Below, piece after piece: positions 27,956 to 37,173 of a stretch of DNA of 51,631 bases. The notes beneath the pieces were generated by a model. That model was given only the letters and a program-made list of their open reading frames with translations. It did not search any database and was not told the origin of the DNA. The position numbers and the translations under genes were made by a program. Source of the stretch: Rickettsiales bacterium (lineage in GTDB: Bacteria; Pseudomonadota; Alphaproteobacteria; Rs-D84); contig JAITJD010000004.1 of NCBI GenBank assembly GCA_031279085.1, positions 1 to 51,631 on the forward strand, given 5' to 3'. The stretch's first letter is position 1, and every line of letters starts with the position of its first letter.

Positions 27956-28348
27956 TTATCGTTTCAAGTCAAGGATTTTATGATTTTTTGTGATTATTAT
28001 AATACGTCGCATTTTGCCACTGTGCTGTAATGAGAGTTCTCGCTTTATTTTTGATATAGCAATTTGTTCATTCAGCCTAATTCGTCGCAAGTCAAAAATA
28101 ATATTTTCAGATTGTTTCTGAGCTTTTCTGAAATTATTCTCGATTGTCCGCTTGCTGTTGCCGCATGGAGATTTTATCTCCCATCTGCACCCGTCTATTA
28201 AAACATCAGGCGAATATATGCCCTTGGTATAGCTGGGGGCTAGAAATTCGACATCTTTGCCGAGTTCTGCAAAAAAATTTGTGGTTTCAAGTTCGTGCTT
28301 TTCGGGAATGACGCCACAGGGAATGATAATCTTGCCGTATTTGTTCAT
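27956..28348 (-). CDS. Orphan CdiA-CT-like nuclease toxin domain
   Basis: A 130-residue stand-alone domain. Asp48 in SPDVLIDG and Glu57-x-Lys59 in WEIKSP give a PD-(D/E)XK core, and the following ENNFRKAQKQSENIIFDL and RIIIITKNHKIL match the layout of CdiA C-terminal tRNA-nuclease toxins. In contact-dependent inhibition this domain is attached to a huge secreted CdiA protein and neutralised by a CdiI immunity protein; neither is visible here. The ATG lies 6 nt after a TATAAT box with TTGTAA 16 bp further, so it has its own leaderless promoter. It may be a mobile-element nuclease or toxin remnant; part of the tRNA-Arg island. Confidence 0.62.
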   Translation of the reverse strand: MNKYGKIIIPCGVIPEKHELETTNFFAELGKDVEFLAPSYTKGIYSPDVLIDGCRWEIKSPCGNSKRTIENNFRKAQKQSENIIFDLRRIRLNEQIAISKIKRELSLQHSGKMRRIIIITKNHKILDLKR

Positions 28349-28506
28349 GGGCGGATTATACGACAATAATAACAAATTACAAGGTGAAATTATGAAGCCC
28401 CGACCGTATCGCAATCTTATCAATCAGCCTGGCACCAGTATTTCAGACGCTGGACGAAAATGTATATGTTATCGCCGGTAAAATTGAAATCGATTTAGGT
28501 TTTTTA

Positions 28507-28535
28507 TTGACAACAGTCTGAAAACAGCGCATAAT
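28507..28535 (+). promoter_or_regulatory. Promoter of the Cys-rich gene at 28646
   Basis: TTGACA (28507-28512), exactly 17 bp, CATAAT (28530-28535). A leader of about 100 nt follows, with a direct repeat ATGCCTAATC at its middle and at the start codon. Between 28349 and 28507 I see only a 29-codon frame with a fair ribosome site (28392-28481) of unknown value. Confidence 0.7.
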
Positions 28536-28645
28536 GTGGCTATAAAAGTTCTATAAAACTATGCCTAATCTAAACCACCGTTTATTTTCGGCATTTTTTT
28601 ATTTTTTAAAATCCCTGATTTCTGCGACATTTTAATCCCCCCGAT

Positions 28646-29098
28646 ATGCCTAATCCAAAGGGTGGTTTGTTATGTGCACTCTTGGGCATGATTATGGCTG
28701 TATCAGTCAATACGGCAGAGGGAGCAACGGGCTATGCGTGTTATTCTTCGACGCCAATAAGTCCGACTTCATGTAGTAGTTCTGCATACACCGACTTCAC
28801 AGGCGGCTGGGCTGTTTTTGGCTGCACCGGCAGCAATGTCAAATTATTTTACGGTGCCAGCGGTTGCTCTGCTACATCTGGAAGTGTTGCTGTTGCAGGA
28901 AATCCAACATTTAGTTCCATCGGCGGACAGTATTGCTGGTGCAAGATGTACGGGACAGATTTGGGTACTGTGTCGCGTTCGTGGGTCGGCGGCGGCGATT
29001 ATAGTTCCGCGTCTGAGTGCGCGTACGGTTGTGTTATCGACTGCGGGTACATCGCCCAGTACGATCCCGACCTTCGGTTGGCGCTGTTTTCTAATTAA
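28646..29098 (+). CDS. Small secreted Cys-rich protein
   Basis: A 150-residue protein with a signal peptide (to about NTAEGA near residue 27) and ten or more cysteines. The pattern GGQYCWCKMYG, then SASECAYGCVIDCGYI suggests a compact disulfide-bonded extracellular domain. I do not recognise a named family, though the composition resembles the other two Cys-rich exported proteins of this window. No ribosome site is visible before the ATG. Confidence 0.65.
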   Translation: MPNPKGGLLCALLGMIMAVSVNTAEGATGYACYSSTPISPTSCSSSAYTDFTGGWAVFGCTGSNVKLFYGASGCSATSGSVAVAGNPTFSSIGGQYCWCKMYGTDLGTVSRSWVGGGDYSSASECAYGCVIDCGYIAQYDPDLRLALFSN

Positions 29099-29102
29099 AA
29101 AT

Positions 29103-29690
29103 GGGGGGACAAATCCGAGCCTGGAACATGCCCCTCTTGATAAAGAGGGGAGGTTTTCCGAGCAAGCTTGCTTGCCGGAAAAGCGGGGAGATTTCTTTTT
29201 AATTAACATCTAGAAACTTAAACCATAAATTCTATTAGTGCCAACCTTCAACCAGAAATCCCCCAAGAGTTGCTAGCTTCGCCTATGGCTCAGCAAGCCA
29301 ACTCTGTCCCCTTTACCAAGGGGGACAAATCTGAGACCGAATTCTTGCGCCAGGTTTTGAGCTTGGGGGGACCTCTTTATCAAGGGGGACAAATCCGAGC
29401 ACGGGGTTAAGCCCCTCTTGATAAAGAGGGGAGGTTTTCCGAGCAAGCTTTGCTTGCCGGAAAAGCGGGGGGATTTGTGGTTAATTATTAGAGAAAGATT
29501 TTTATTTATTAATAATAAGTTTTTTGCATTTTTTAAATAATAGCTATTAACCGCAAATTCAAAATATAATTATTAATACCACCCCCTAACCACAAATCCC
29601 CCAAGAGTTTCTAGGCTCGTTGCACTCGCCAATAAACTCTGTCCCCCTTTACCAAGGGGGACAAGCCAAGACCGAATTTGCGGGGTCGTC
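29103..29690. repeat. Cluster of dispersed hairpin repeats
   Basis: No gene. At least four hairpins: CCCCTCTT-GATA-AAGAGGGG at 29131-29150 and 29412-29431, and GTCCCC(C)TTTACCAAGGGGGAC at about 29305-29326 and 29641-29662. Two are followed by the same roughly 45-bp block (GGTTTTCCGAGCAAGC, then GCTTGCCGGAAAAGCGGGG), itself an inverted repeat. Units are flanked by AAATCCCCC and GGGACAAATC stretches. This is the same family as at 60-255. Confidence 0.8.
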
Positions 29691-29713
29691 CTCGCCAAGC
29701 TCAGTTTATATTT

Positions 29714-30643
29714 CTACATGCTTTCCAGTCTTTTTATGCGTTCGGAGACCGGCGGGTGAGTCGCAAGCAAGTTGCTTGCGAATTCTTTCATATCTCCTGG
29801 ATTTGCAATGCACATCGCAGACATTGATTTTACTTTATCCAAGCATTCCACCCGCGAATCCGCAGATATCTTTCGCAGCGCGGATGCCAGAGCCCGGGGG
29901 TTGCGCGTAATCTGCGCGCCGGTCGCGTCGGCTGCAAATTCTCGCTTTCTGGAAATCGCCATGCGCAGCAGCGGGCTTATTATCCAATTAAACACTATGA
30001 ACGCCAGCCAGACCATCAGCAAAATCGCGCCGGAATTGTTTTTGTCGTTATTGCTGTTATGGCCTCCGCGCAATGCCATGCGCAGGATTATATCCGACGC
30101 GAAAACAGTCACGCCTACGCCGGTTATCAGCAGCATGTCCAAGCGAATGTCGCGGTTGCCTATATGCGACATTTCGTGCGCGATGACGCCTTCTAATTCC
30201 AGCTTGTCCAGCTTTTTGATTATGCCGCGCGTCAGCGCGATGCTGGCGTCTTTCGGCGTGCGGCCGGTGGCGAAGGCGTTCAATGATTCGTCTTCTATCA
30301 CATAAACGCGCGGGCTGGGCAGCCCCGCCGCCAGCGCCACATTTTCAACGTTTCGAAATATCTCGCGGTATTCTTTTTCGTCCGCGCGAATCTCGCGCGC
30401 GCCCGCAAAAGACAGCATCATTGAATCGCCGAACGCCCATGACACCGCCAGCCATACCAGGCATGCCCCGATTGTCGGAACCGCGACCATCGCGGTGGTT
30501 TCCAGCGCGCTTTGCAAAGGCGCCGCCATCCAGACGAACAAAAACACGATCGCGATGAACAGCAGCGGAAAGGCCGCGACTAAAATCGCGGTTTTGATGT
30601 TGTTGCTTTTTATATGGTCATAGACGGTTCTGATTTTTTTCAT
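29714..30643 (-). CDS. htpX: HtpX-type M48 membrane metalloprotease
   Basis: Degrades damaged or misfolded inner-membrane proteins. A 309-residue protein with two N-terminal membrane helices (about 18-40 and 50-72), the zinc site HEMSH at 156-160 followed by GNRDIRLDML, two further membrane helices, and the third ligand in KREFAADATGAQITR. Length and layout are normal for HtpX. Its start overlaps the upstream region of the divergent barrel gene. Confidence 0.93.
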   Translation of the reverse strand: MKKIRTVYDHIKSNNIKTAILVAAFPLLFIAIVFLFVWMAAPLQSALETTAMVAVPTIGACLVWLAVSWAFGDSMMLSFAGAREIRADEKEYREIFRNVENVALAAGLPSPRVYVIEDESLNAFATGRTPKDASIALTRGIIKKLDKLELEGVIAHEMSHIGNRDIRLDMLLITGVGVTVFASDIILRMALRGGHNSNNDKNNSGAILLMVWLAFIVFNWIISPLLRMAISRKREFAADATGAQITRNPRALASALRKISADSRVECLDKVKSMSAMCIANPGDMKEFASNLLATHPPVSERIKRLESM

Positions 30644-30703
30644 AGCAAATGCTTCCTATTAAATTTTATCTTCGGCGCTTATATCATAGCAAAAAAGAAA
30701 GAA

Positions 30704-31822
30704 ATGGAAATGAAAAATATTTTCCGAATATTTCCGGCCGCCGCATTTTGTCTGCTTGCGTCCGGCCGGCATGCGGTCGCTGTCCCCGCGTATTTGTCGG
30801 CCGCTGAGAGCGCGTGGCTGACAGTGGCGTCCGGCGGCATGGGGCCTCAGGCCGCGCTGGCCTCGCGTTTGCGGGACAGTCATGCGTCGAATATCGCGAC
30901 TTTTCAGGATATTGTTTCGGTAATTGCCTATAACGAAAGCCCGCTGACGATTTTCGAAGTTATCCAGCATGTCGGCAATGCGTTTGCGGATATTTCGAAT
31001 CCGCCCGCTTCGCGGGGCGCCCAAGGCATGCGGGTGGTTTTAGCCGGAAATGCGTTTGGCGGAATGTCGGAATTTGAATCCGAACAAAACGGCGATTTTA
31101 AGACAAAACGCGCCGGACTGCATGCCGGCGCGATGGGTTATGCGTCGGACAGGCTGGCGCTTGGTCTGGGATTTACAAGAAATTCGACTGATTCCGAAGA
31201 CAAAAGAATTCATATCAACGCCGTCGCCAACAGCATCACATTGTTTGCGCAATATTCGGCGCCCGGCGGCGCGTTCGCCAATGCGGGATTCAATATTGGG
31301 CGAATAAATTGGAGCGGCGACAAGCTTGTTCAAAACATTTCCGATTCTTCTAATTATGACACCGACTTTCTTGCGGCGCAATTATCGGCCGGCGCAAGAT
31401 TCGGCGGCGCGGCATTCCTTGTTCCGCAGCTGGGCGCGCGGTATGTTTATCTGTCGTCTGAAAAGCACACCGATCAGGCGGTTCAGTCTTTTGACGACTG
31501 GTCTTACGGGTCTTTCGGCGGGTTTGCCGGAATTCGCGCGGGCACGGAATTTCCGGCGGACGATTTTTATTTTGTCCCCAGCCTTTTTGCGGGCGGAGCT
31601 TACACTTTTTTCAGCCATGGTAATGAGTATATTCGAACGGAATTGATAAACGGCCAGACATATTATGCGCCGGTTGAATCCGGCGCAAGGCTTGCGCTGA
31701 ATATCGGCGCGGGCTTTGGCATAAAAAGCGCTTCGTTTTCTGTTGATTTGGAATATAAATTTGATTACAGGCAGGAATTTGCAGCGCATGTCGGATTTTT
31801 AAACTTGAAGCTTTATTTTTAA
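30704..31822 (+). CDS. Outer-membrane autotransporter-type beta-barrel protein
   Basis: A 372-residue protein with a signal peptide (AVAVPA near residue 25) and a C-terminal half of amphipathic strands typical of the autotransporter beta-domain (GLHAGAMGYASDRLALGLGF, then LAAQLSAGARFGG). It ends FLNLKLYF, a beta-signal with terminal Phe. The passenger part is short (about 100 residues), so it is a barrel with little or no secreted cargo. The start was set at the ATG after an A/G-rich ribosome site; an ATG 6 nt later is possible. Confidence 0.8.
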   Translation: MEMKNIFRIFPAAAFCLLASGRHAVAVPAYLSAAESAWLTVASGGMGPQAALASRLRDSHASNIATFQDIVSVIAYNESPLTIFEVIQHVGNAFADISNPPASRGAQGMRVVLAGNAFGGMSEFESEQNGDFKTKRAGLHAGAMGYASDRLALGLGFTRNSTDSEDKRIHINAVANSITLFAQYSAPGGAFANAGFNIGRINWSGDKLVQNISDSSNYDTDFLAAQLSAGARFGGAAFLVPQLGARYVYLSSEKHTDQAVQSFDDWSYGSFGGFAGIRAGTEFPADDFYFVPSLFAGGAYTFFSHGNEYIRTELINGQTYYAPVESGARLALNIGAGFGIKSASFSVDLEYKFDYRQEFAAHVGFLNLKLYF

Positions 31823-31853
31823 ACGTTATAATAAACAACAAAAGGAAGAGAAC

Positions 31854-32537
31854 ATGGCAAAAAAAATCAAAATTATTAAAAACGGGCCTTATGAAGTTTC
31901 AGGCGGAATACCTTTGTCAAAAAAGGAAATCGCAATGACGAATCAGGGCGTTCTGGGCTTGAAAAAGATAAAAGATTATCAGCCGGAAAATCCTGAGACT
32001 TATCACCTTTGCCGATGCGGCAGGTCAAAGACCGCGCCTTTTTGCGACGGTTCTCACACGCATGGATTTGAAGGAACCGAGGTCGCGGACAGAAGAAAAT
32101 ACGACCAGCGCGCGGAAGTGCAAAAGGGGCCCGATTTGGATTTGCAGGACGACAACAGATGCGCCTTTGCAAGATTCTGCCACCGCCAGCGCGCCGAGGT
32201 CTGGACTTTGACCGCGCATTCCGATGACCCGGAAAACCGCAGGGAAGCCATCGAAGGCATAACGGAATGCCCGGCCGGCCGGCTGGTCGCGCGCGACAAA
32301 GACGGAAACATAATCGAAAAGCATTTCGAGCCGGAAATAGAAATCGTCGAAGACCCGCAGCGGAATTGCAGCGCCGGAATTTATGTAAAGGGAAATATTC
32401 CCATAGAATCGGCGGACGGAAAAATGTACGAGGTCAGAAACAGGGCCGCGCTTTGCCGATGCGGGCATTCCAGAAACACTCCTTTCTGCGACGCGACGCA
32501 TGTCGGCATGGAATTTGACGACGAAGAGCAAAAATGA
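31854..32537 (+). CDS. CDGSH-type iron-sulfur protein
   Basis: A 227-residue protein with two CDGSH zinc-finger-like motifs that hold 2Fe-2S clusters: YHLCRCGRSKTAPFCDGSH near residues 45-63 and ALCRCGHSRNTPFCDATH near 198-215. Between them lies a divergent 4Fe-4S-like domain (NRCAFARFCHR and ITECPAGRLVARD). Such fused proteins are probably electron-transfer or cluster-handling proteins; the exact partner is unknown. A good ribosome site (AAGGAAGAG) precedes the start. Confidence 0.88.
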   Translation: MAKKIKIIKNGPYEVSGGIPLSKKEIAMTNQGVLGLKKIKDYQPENPETYHLCRCGRSKTAPFCDGSHTHGFEGTEVADRRKYDQRAEVQKGPDLDLQDDNRCAFARFCHRQRAEVWTLTAHSDDPENRREAIEGITECPAGRLVARDKDGNIIEKHFEPEIEIVEDPQRNCSAGIYVKGNIPIESADGKMYEVRNRAALCRCGHSRNTPFCDATHVGMEFDDEEQK

Positions 32538-32539
32538 CT

Positions 32540-32569
32540 TTGATTTGCGGGAAAATATTATGATATAAT
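32540..32569 (+). promoter_or_regulatory. Promoter for a leaderless peptidase mRNA
   Basis: TTGATT (32540-32545), 18 bp, TATAAT (32564-32569), and 7 nt to the ATG at 32577. Confidence 0.7.
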
Positions 32570-32576
32570 ATTTTTC

Positions 32577-33509
32577 ATGAAGTGTCCCAACGTTTTGTTT
32601 CTTGCGTTTTTGCTGTCGCCAGTCTTGTGCGCGAATGCTGCGGACAAGGGTTTTCTGACCGCGCAGTCTTTCCCGGGAACTTTCAGCGATTTGTCCTTTG
32701 TGGAAAGAATGAAGGTTTTAAAAGAAGGGTATGAGCCGTTTGAAACCAAGTATGACGAAGACGGCTTCTGCATTTCCGGATGCGCTTTTCAAGGCATGAG
32801 ATTGGAAGACGCGGAAGATTATTACAGGCGGCAGGCAGAAATCGCCGCCGTGAAAGCAGAAGCTGTGCGCGCCCTGCATCCCGAATGGTCGGACAGTCAA
32901 CAGCCGCAGGCGCCGATTCATTCCAATGCATCGCAGACCGTTCCTTTGCCGCCCGCGTATCAGCCGGCCGTGTATCAGCCGGCCGCTGATGCGTCCTCGG
33001 CGCGGGCGGCATGCCCTGTGCGCTCGCCCAGCAAGGAATCCATTCCGGCGGCTCAAACAATTCCCACTTGGTATCCGCTGAATGGCGCGGTGCATGTAAA
33101 TTCATCTTATGGAAAAAGAAACGCGCCGGCGACTAAAAACGGCAGGCGCGGAACCAGCTGTCATCATGGCGTCGACCTGCGCGCGGCGACCGGAGATCCG
33201 GTTTTCGCGACCGTTGCGGGCACGGTTGTTTCCGCCGAATACAGCGGGGATTGCGGAAATTTTGTAAAAGTCAAAAGCTTGGACGGATTTTCGGTCGGAT
33301 ACTGCCATCTTAGCCGGATTATGGTGAAGAAAGGCGATGTTGTCGCAGCCGGATGCGTTGTCGGGCAGGCAGGCAATTCCGGAAACAGCGGCGGCGCTCA
33401 TTTGCATTATATTGTCTATGATGAAAACAATGCGCAGATATGTCCGGAAAAATTCATGCCGTCCCACCAGAATATCAGCGGAAAGCCCGCATGCTCGACG
33501 CCGTGTTAG
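32577..33509 (+). CDS. M23 (LytM) peptidoglycan endopeptidase
   Basis: A 310-residue exported protein. The signal peptide ends at CANAAD near residue 21. A Gln/Pro/Ala linker with the repeat YQPA lies at about 100-140. The C-terminal M23 domain has CHHGVDLRAATGDPV (zinc His and Asp) and GGAHLHYIVYD (the HLH ligand pair), so it looks active. It would cut peptide cross-links in the periplasm. The start appears leaderless. The convergent Smr gene ends 7 bp away. Confidence 0.88.
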   Translation: MKCPNVLFLAFLLSPVLCANAADKGFLTAQSFPGTFSDLSFVERMKVLKEGYEPFETKYDEDGFCISGCAFQGMRLEDAEDYYRRQAEIAAVKAEAVRALHPEWSDSQQPQAPIHSNASQTVPLPPAYQPAVYQPAADASSARAACPVRSPSKESIPAAQTIPTWYPLNGAVHVNSSYGKRNAPATKNGRRGTSCHHGVDLRAATGDPVFATVAGTVVSAEYSGDCGNFVKVKSLDGFSVGYCHLSRIMVKKGDVVAAGCVVGQAGNSGNSGGAHLHYIVYDENNAQICPEKFMPSHQNISGKPACSTPC

Positions 33510-33516
33510 TTTTTTT

Positions 33517-33933
33517 TTAAGTCAGATTGCCGGCAGTCGTCCGGTCGTTCCGTTTTTTTAACCGTATTTCAAAAGAGCCGTTGTTCAGCGGCTTGCAAGA
33601 TGAAATGTATGGCGCGATGATGCTGGTTTCGGCCCATTCTTGGAATTTCTTTTTCAATATTCCGCTGGCGCCAGTTATTACTTGAATTTTTCGCGCGGCG
33701 CCCGCGCCACCAGCGGCGCATTCGCCGATTGCCGCGACAATTTCCCGCCATGCCTCTTCGGCTGTTTTTCCATGAAAATCCAATATGATGCAGCATGGCG
33801 GGGGACTTGGAATTTCAGGAATCAGCCGGCTCAGCTTTAATTCGGCGCGGACTTGTTTTTTTACGACAGCCTCGTCCGGCGCAAAGTCCGCGTCTTGCAT
33901 TTTTTCCAAATCAAATTCAGACAATTGTTTCAT
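33517..33933 (-). CDS. Smr-domain protein
   Basis: A 138-residue protein. The Smr domain (LDFHGKTAEEAWREIVAAI, then VITGASGILKKKFQEW) is the C-terminal domain of MutS2, a nicking endonuclease or RNA nuclease fold; in this stand-alone form the role is unclear. The usual HGxGxG loop is altered to TGASGI. The N-terminal 50 residues are charged and variable. Confidence 0.85.
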   Translation of the reverse strand: MKQLSEFDLEKMQDADFAPDEAVVKKQVRAELKLSRLIPEIPSPPPCCIILDFHGKTAEEAWREIVAAIGECAAGGAGAARKIQVITGASGILKKKFQEWAETSIIAPYISSCKPLNNGSFEIRLKKRNDRTTAGNLT

Positions 33934-33975
33934 GGCCGGTTAAAATTATGCAATATTTGGCATTGGTTATTAAAT

Positions 33976-34005
33976 AAAAAAACGCGCCGAAAGGCGCGGT
34001 TTTTT
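33976..34005. terminator. Terminator after the RlpA gene
   Basis: CGCGCC pairs with GGCGCG around GAAA, with A and T runs on either side. It lies at the end of the minus-strand rlpA gene. Confidence 0.8.
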
Positions 34006-34846
34006 AAATGCTGTCGGCGTTTATCCATTTGCCGTTTTTCAACAATCCGGGCGCCATGCCCTCGCTGCTGCGCAATGTGTCGATAATACTGCGCGCTTTC
34101 GCCGAATCCAAGCCGGTTATGCGGACTTTATACATATCATTTTCATTTATAATGCTTACATTGCCGTATTGCTTCATTCCCTGCGCCAGGTTGGTCGCCC
34201 TGTCTTCCGCATAAAATGCGGCCACTTGGACGCTGTATTCGCCATCGGCGGCGGAAACGGGCGAGTATGATTCAACCGGTGTTGCGGCGGACGAGCCTAA
34301 TGTCGCATTTTTTACCGCAATGCTTTGGTCAGCCAGCACCTGAACTTGAACTTTTGATTGTCCGGTTATGCCAAGCTTGCCGGCGGCCGCAGGCGACAAA
34401 TCCATGATGCGGGTATTTACAAAAGGCCCGCGGTTGTTAACGCGAACAATCGCAGATGTTCCGTTATCCAAGTTTGTTATGCGCGCGATTGTGGGCAGCG
34501 GCAGAGTTTTGCTGGTGGCGACCATCTGGCTGGCATCAAATGTTTCGCCATTGCTGGTTTTGGAACCGTTCAGTTCCGCAGGGATAATTCCCGCGATTCC
34601 CGTTTGGTTATAGTTCATATCTTCCGTCGGGGTGTATTGGACGGTTTCCACCTTATAAGAACTGCCGATATAATATTTTGGCGCGGCGGCCATCAGATAA
34701 GCATCGTTCAGCGACTGGTCAGCCGACAGGTTTTCTTCGGCAAAGCCTTCGGTTCCGTATCCGCTGAAATTATTGTCAGAAGCGCCCTTATCCCCGCACG
34801 CGGCCAGCAAAGCCGTTAAAACTGCCAATGATATAAATTTCTTCAT
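34004..34846 (-). CDS. rlpA: RlpA-family lipoprotein (DPBB plus SPOR)
   Basis: A septal lipoprotein that in some species is a lytic transglycosylase for denuded glycan strands. 280 residues. The lipobox LAAC puts the lipid on Cys17. The double-psi beta-barrel domain covers about 80-170 (SNGETFDASQMVATSKTLPL and IVRVNNRGPFVNTRIMDLS), and the SPOR domain, which binds denuded glycan at the septum, about 205-280. The first conserved motif is divergent (AGIIPAELNGSKTSNGE). Followed by a strong terminator. Confidence 0.9.
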   Translation of the reverse strand: MKKFISLAVLTALLAACGDKGASDNNFSGYGTEGFAEENLSADQSLNDAYLMAAAPKYYIGSSYKVETVQYTPTEDMNYNQTGIAGIIPAELNGSKTSNGETFDASQMVATSKTLPLPTIARITNLDNGTSAIVRVNNRGPFVNTRIMDLSPAAAGKLGITGQSKVQVQVLADQSIAVKNATLGSSAATPVESYSPVSAADGEYSVQVAAFYAEDRATNLAQGMKQYGNVSIINENDMYKVRITGLDSAKARSIIDTLRSSEGMAPGLLKNGKWINADSI

Positions 34847-34934
34847 GTGGAACTCCTTGCATTCTTGTAATGCATTATATCATATAAAAAAGCAGGTTTC
34901 AAGAAAAAGGTTTGAGGTTTTAAGAAACCGCCCG

Positions 34935-36407
34935 CTATTTCAAACCTTGAACTTTTTTATTGATAATCCATGCGGACGGCAGGTACAGCGCGGCAAATCC
35001 CGCGATTGCGATACCCAGGTGTAAAATGCCGCTTATCGGGACAAATAAAAGCCCCGCGCCCAGCAGAGCCGACAGAACGCCGAAAGCGACGGACGCAATG
35101 ACTGTACGTTTTTCAAGACGAAACAATCCCCGCCGTTTGCAAGTCCTGGCCAGCAGGTGGTTTTTCAAATAGCCGCTGGCCACCACGCCGATGGGTATCG
35201 CAAGGTATCCGGCAATCGGGAATAATGCCAGATATAATACGGTCGCCGCCGCCAGCGACATAATGCTGGTCTTTACCGGCGTCTTGACATCCTGGGCCGC
35301 CAGCAGAGTCTTGCTGTAAACCTGGCTGATTGTCATTGCCGGCAGGACAAAAACCTGAATCATAATCGCAATCGCCACCGCGTTTGTTGATTCCGGCGAC
35401 CAGGCCCCGTATTCGAACAAATGCTTGATTATTGGCCTGGCTAAAACAAACAGGCCGGCGACGGCGGGCAATGTCAGCATAAGGGAGTGTCTGATAGATG
35501 AGTTCTGCTGGATATGCACCTTGCGCATGTTTTTGTCCGCAATGGCGTCCGACAGCGATGACAGCAATACCGTTCCGGCCGCCAGGCCGATCATGGCAAA
35601 AGGCAGCTGGACGATGCGGTCTGAATAATAAAGCCATGAAACCGCGCCGCTTTGAAAGCTTGCGACCAGAGTTCCGACAATGATGGTTATTTGATAAAAT
35701 CCGCTGCCGAATATGCTGACGCCCAGTCTTTGGAACATCTGCTTTATCTTTGGCGTCCATTTTGGAACGATCAGCCGCAGTCCGAAATGTTTTTTTCTTA
35801 TGCGCAGCCATAGAACGGCTGTTTGGATTATTCCGCTGGCTACCACCGTCGCCGCCATGATGTATAGAATGGCTCCGCTGAAATGATAGCCGCCCAGCAG
35901 CAGGGCGCCGATAAGCATGATGTTCAGCAGCGCCGGCATGAACGCGGCCAGCGCGAACTTGGAAAAAGCGTTCAGTATCGCGGACATGAAAGCCGACAGG
36001 CATACGAATATGACATAAAAGAACATTATCCTGGATATCAGGACGGTCAGCTCCATTTTCCCCGGGTCGTCGGCAAATCCGGGCGCCAGCATCCAAATCA
36101 GAATAGGCATGAATATCTCGCAGGCCAGTGTGATGCCCAGCAAGACCAGCGCCAGCCAGGAAAAAACATTTTCCGCAAAGCCCTTGTCTTTTTTCTGGTC
36201 CGCGAACATTGGGACGAATATGCTGGAAAGAGCGCCTTCGCCCAGCAGGTCGCGGAACAGGTTCGGCAGCTTGAAAGCGGCCAAGAATATGTCCGAAAGC
36301 CGTCCGGCGCCCAGAAAGCGCGCGATCAGCATGTCGCGGGCAAAACCGAATATGCGCGAAAGGCCGGTCATTGCTCCGACGTTGAAAATATGTTTGCCTA
36401 GTTTCAT
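34935..36407 (-). CDS. murJ: Lipid II flippase MurJ (MviN)
   Basis: Moves lipid II across the inner membrane for peptidoglycan synthesis. 490 residues with about 14 membrane helices. The N-terminus (VGAMTGLSRIFGFARDMLIARFLGAG) is the MurJ signature with conserved Arg residues, and the helix with DLLGEGALSSIFVPMF follows. Length normal. Divergent from bamD, 40 bp apart. Confidence 0.95.
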   Translation of the reverse strand: MKLGKHIFNVGAMTGLSRIFGFARDMLIARFLGAGRLSDIFLAAFKLPNLFRDLLGEGALSSIFVPMFADQKKDKGFAENVFSWLALVLLGITLACEIFMPILIWMLAPGFADDPGKMELTVLISRIMFFYVIFVCLSAFMSAILNAFSKFALAAFMPALLNIMLIGALLLGGYHFSGAILYIMAATVVASGIIQTAVLWLRIRKKHFGLRLIVPKWTPKIKQMFQRLGVSIFGSGFYQITIIVGTLVASFQSGAVSWLYYSDRIVQLPFAMIGLAAGTVLLSSLSDAIADKNMRKVHIQQNSSIRHSLMLTLPAVAGLFVLARPIIKHLFEYGAWSPESTNAVAIAIMIQVFVLPAMTISQVYSKTLLAAQDVKTPVKTSIMSLAAATVLYLALFPIAGYLAIPIGVVASGYLKNHLLARTCKRRGLFRLEKRTVIASVAFGVLSALLGAGLLFVPISGILHLGIAIAGFAALYLPSAWIINKKVQGLK

Positions 36408-36447
36408 GGATTGAATTATACTCCCATTAAAATAGGAAAATCAAGTG

Positions 36448-37173
36448 ATGAAAAAAATAGCTGTTTTATCTTTGCTGCTTGCTCTTTGCGCGTGCGCCGG
36501 CGAAGAAGTAATGACAGAGCAGACTCTGCCGGAAATATATGAGGCCGCCTATGCGGAAGCTGGCAAAAAAAACTATGAAAAGTCCGCTGCGGAATTCCTG
36601 AAAGCCGAAGGACAATTCCCGTCCAGCCCGTGGGCGGCCGACGCTTTGATAATGGCGGCTTATTCCCAGTATATGGATAACGACTTTGCGGGCAGCCTGC
36701 TGACGGCCGACCGGTTCATGCGGTTTCACCCCGGGCACAGGGATGTCCCATATATTCTGTATCTGCGCGGAATGTGCTATTACCGCCAGGTCAGCGATGT
36801 GCGGCGCGAGCCCGGTATGTCGGCCCATGCCTTGCAGCAGTTCCAGCAGCTGGTCGAAAGGTTTCCGAATTCGGAGTATGCGGAAAACGCCAAAAACAAA
36901 ATCATGATTTTAAAGAATTATATCGCGGGCAAAATCATGTATTCCGCGCGCGGCGACATGGCCAGGCAAAACTGGCCCAGCGCGATAAACCGGCTGCAAT
37001 CGGTGGTGGCCGGCGCCCAAGAAACTGTCATGACGGCAGAGGCGATGTACCGCCTGACCGAGGCTTCTGCGGCCATCGGCCTGATTGAACAGGCCGACGG
37101 CTGTGCGGCGATGCTGCGGCTGAATTTTCCAGACAGCGAATGGGCCAAGAAATTATCGAAATTAAATTCATAA
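36448..37173 (+). CDS. bamD: Outer-membrane assembly lipoprotein BamD
   Basis: Essential lipoprotein of the BAM complex that inserts beta-barrel proteins such as the two in this window. 241 residues with a signal peptide; lipidation probably at Cys16 (LCAC). Five TPR-like repeats follow, beginning LPEIYEAAYAEAGKKNYEKS and ending FPDSEWAKKL, as in the YfiO/ComL family. Start set at ATG; a GTG immediately before is equally compatible with the AGGA ribosome site. Confidence 0.92.
   Translation: MKKIAVLSLLLALCACAGEEVMTEQTLPEIYEAAYAEAGKKNYEKSAAEFLKAEGQFPSSPWAADALIMAAYSQYMDNDFAGSLLTADRFMRFHPGHRDVPYILYLRGMCYYRQVSDVRREPGMSAHALQQFQQLVERFPNSEYAENAKNKIMILKNYIAGKIMYSARGDMARQNWPSAINRLQSVVAGAQETVMTAEAMYRLTEASAAIGLIEQADGCAAMLRLNFPDSEWAKKLSKLNS

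Noticed and set aside
35113-36096. Minus-strand frame of 327 codons within murJ
   Set aside because: Same strand, wrong frame of a clear MurJ; no domain is recognisable.
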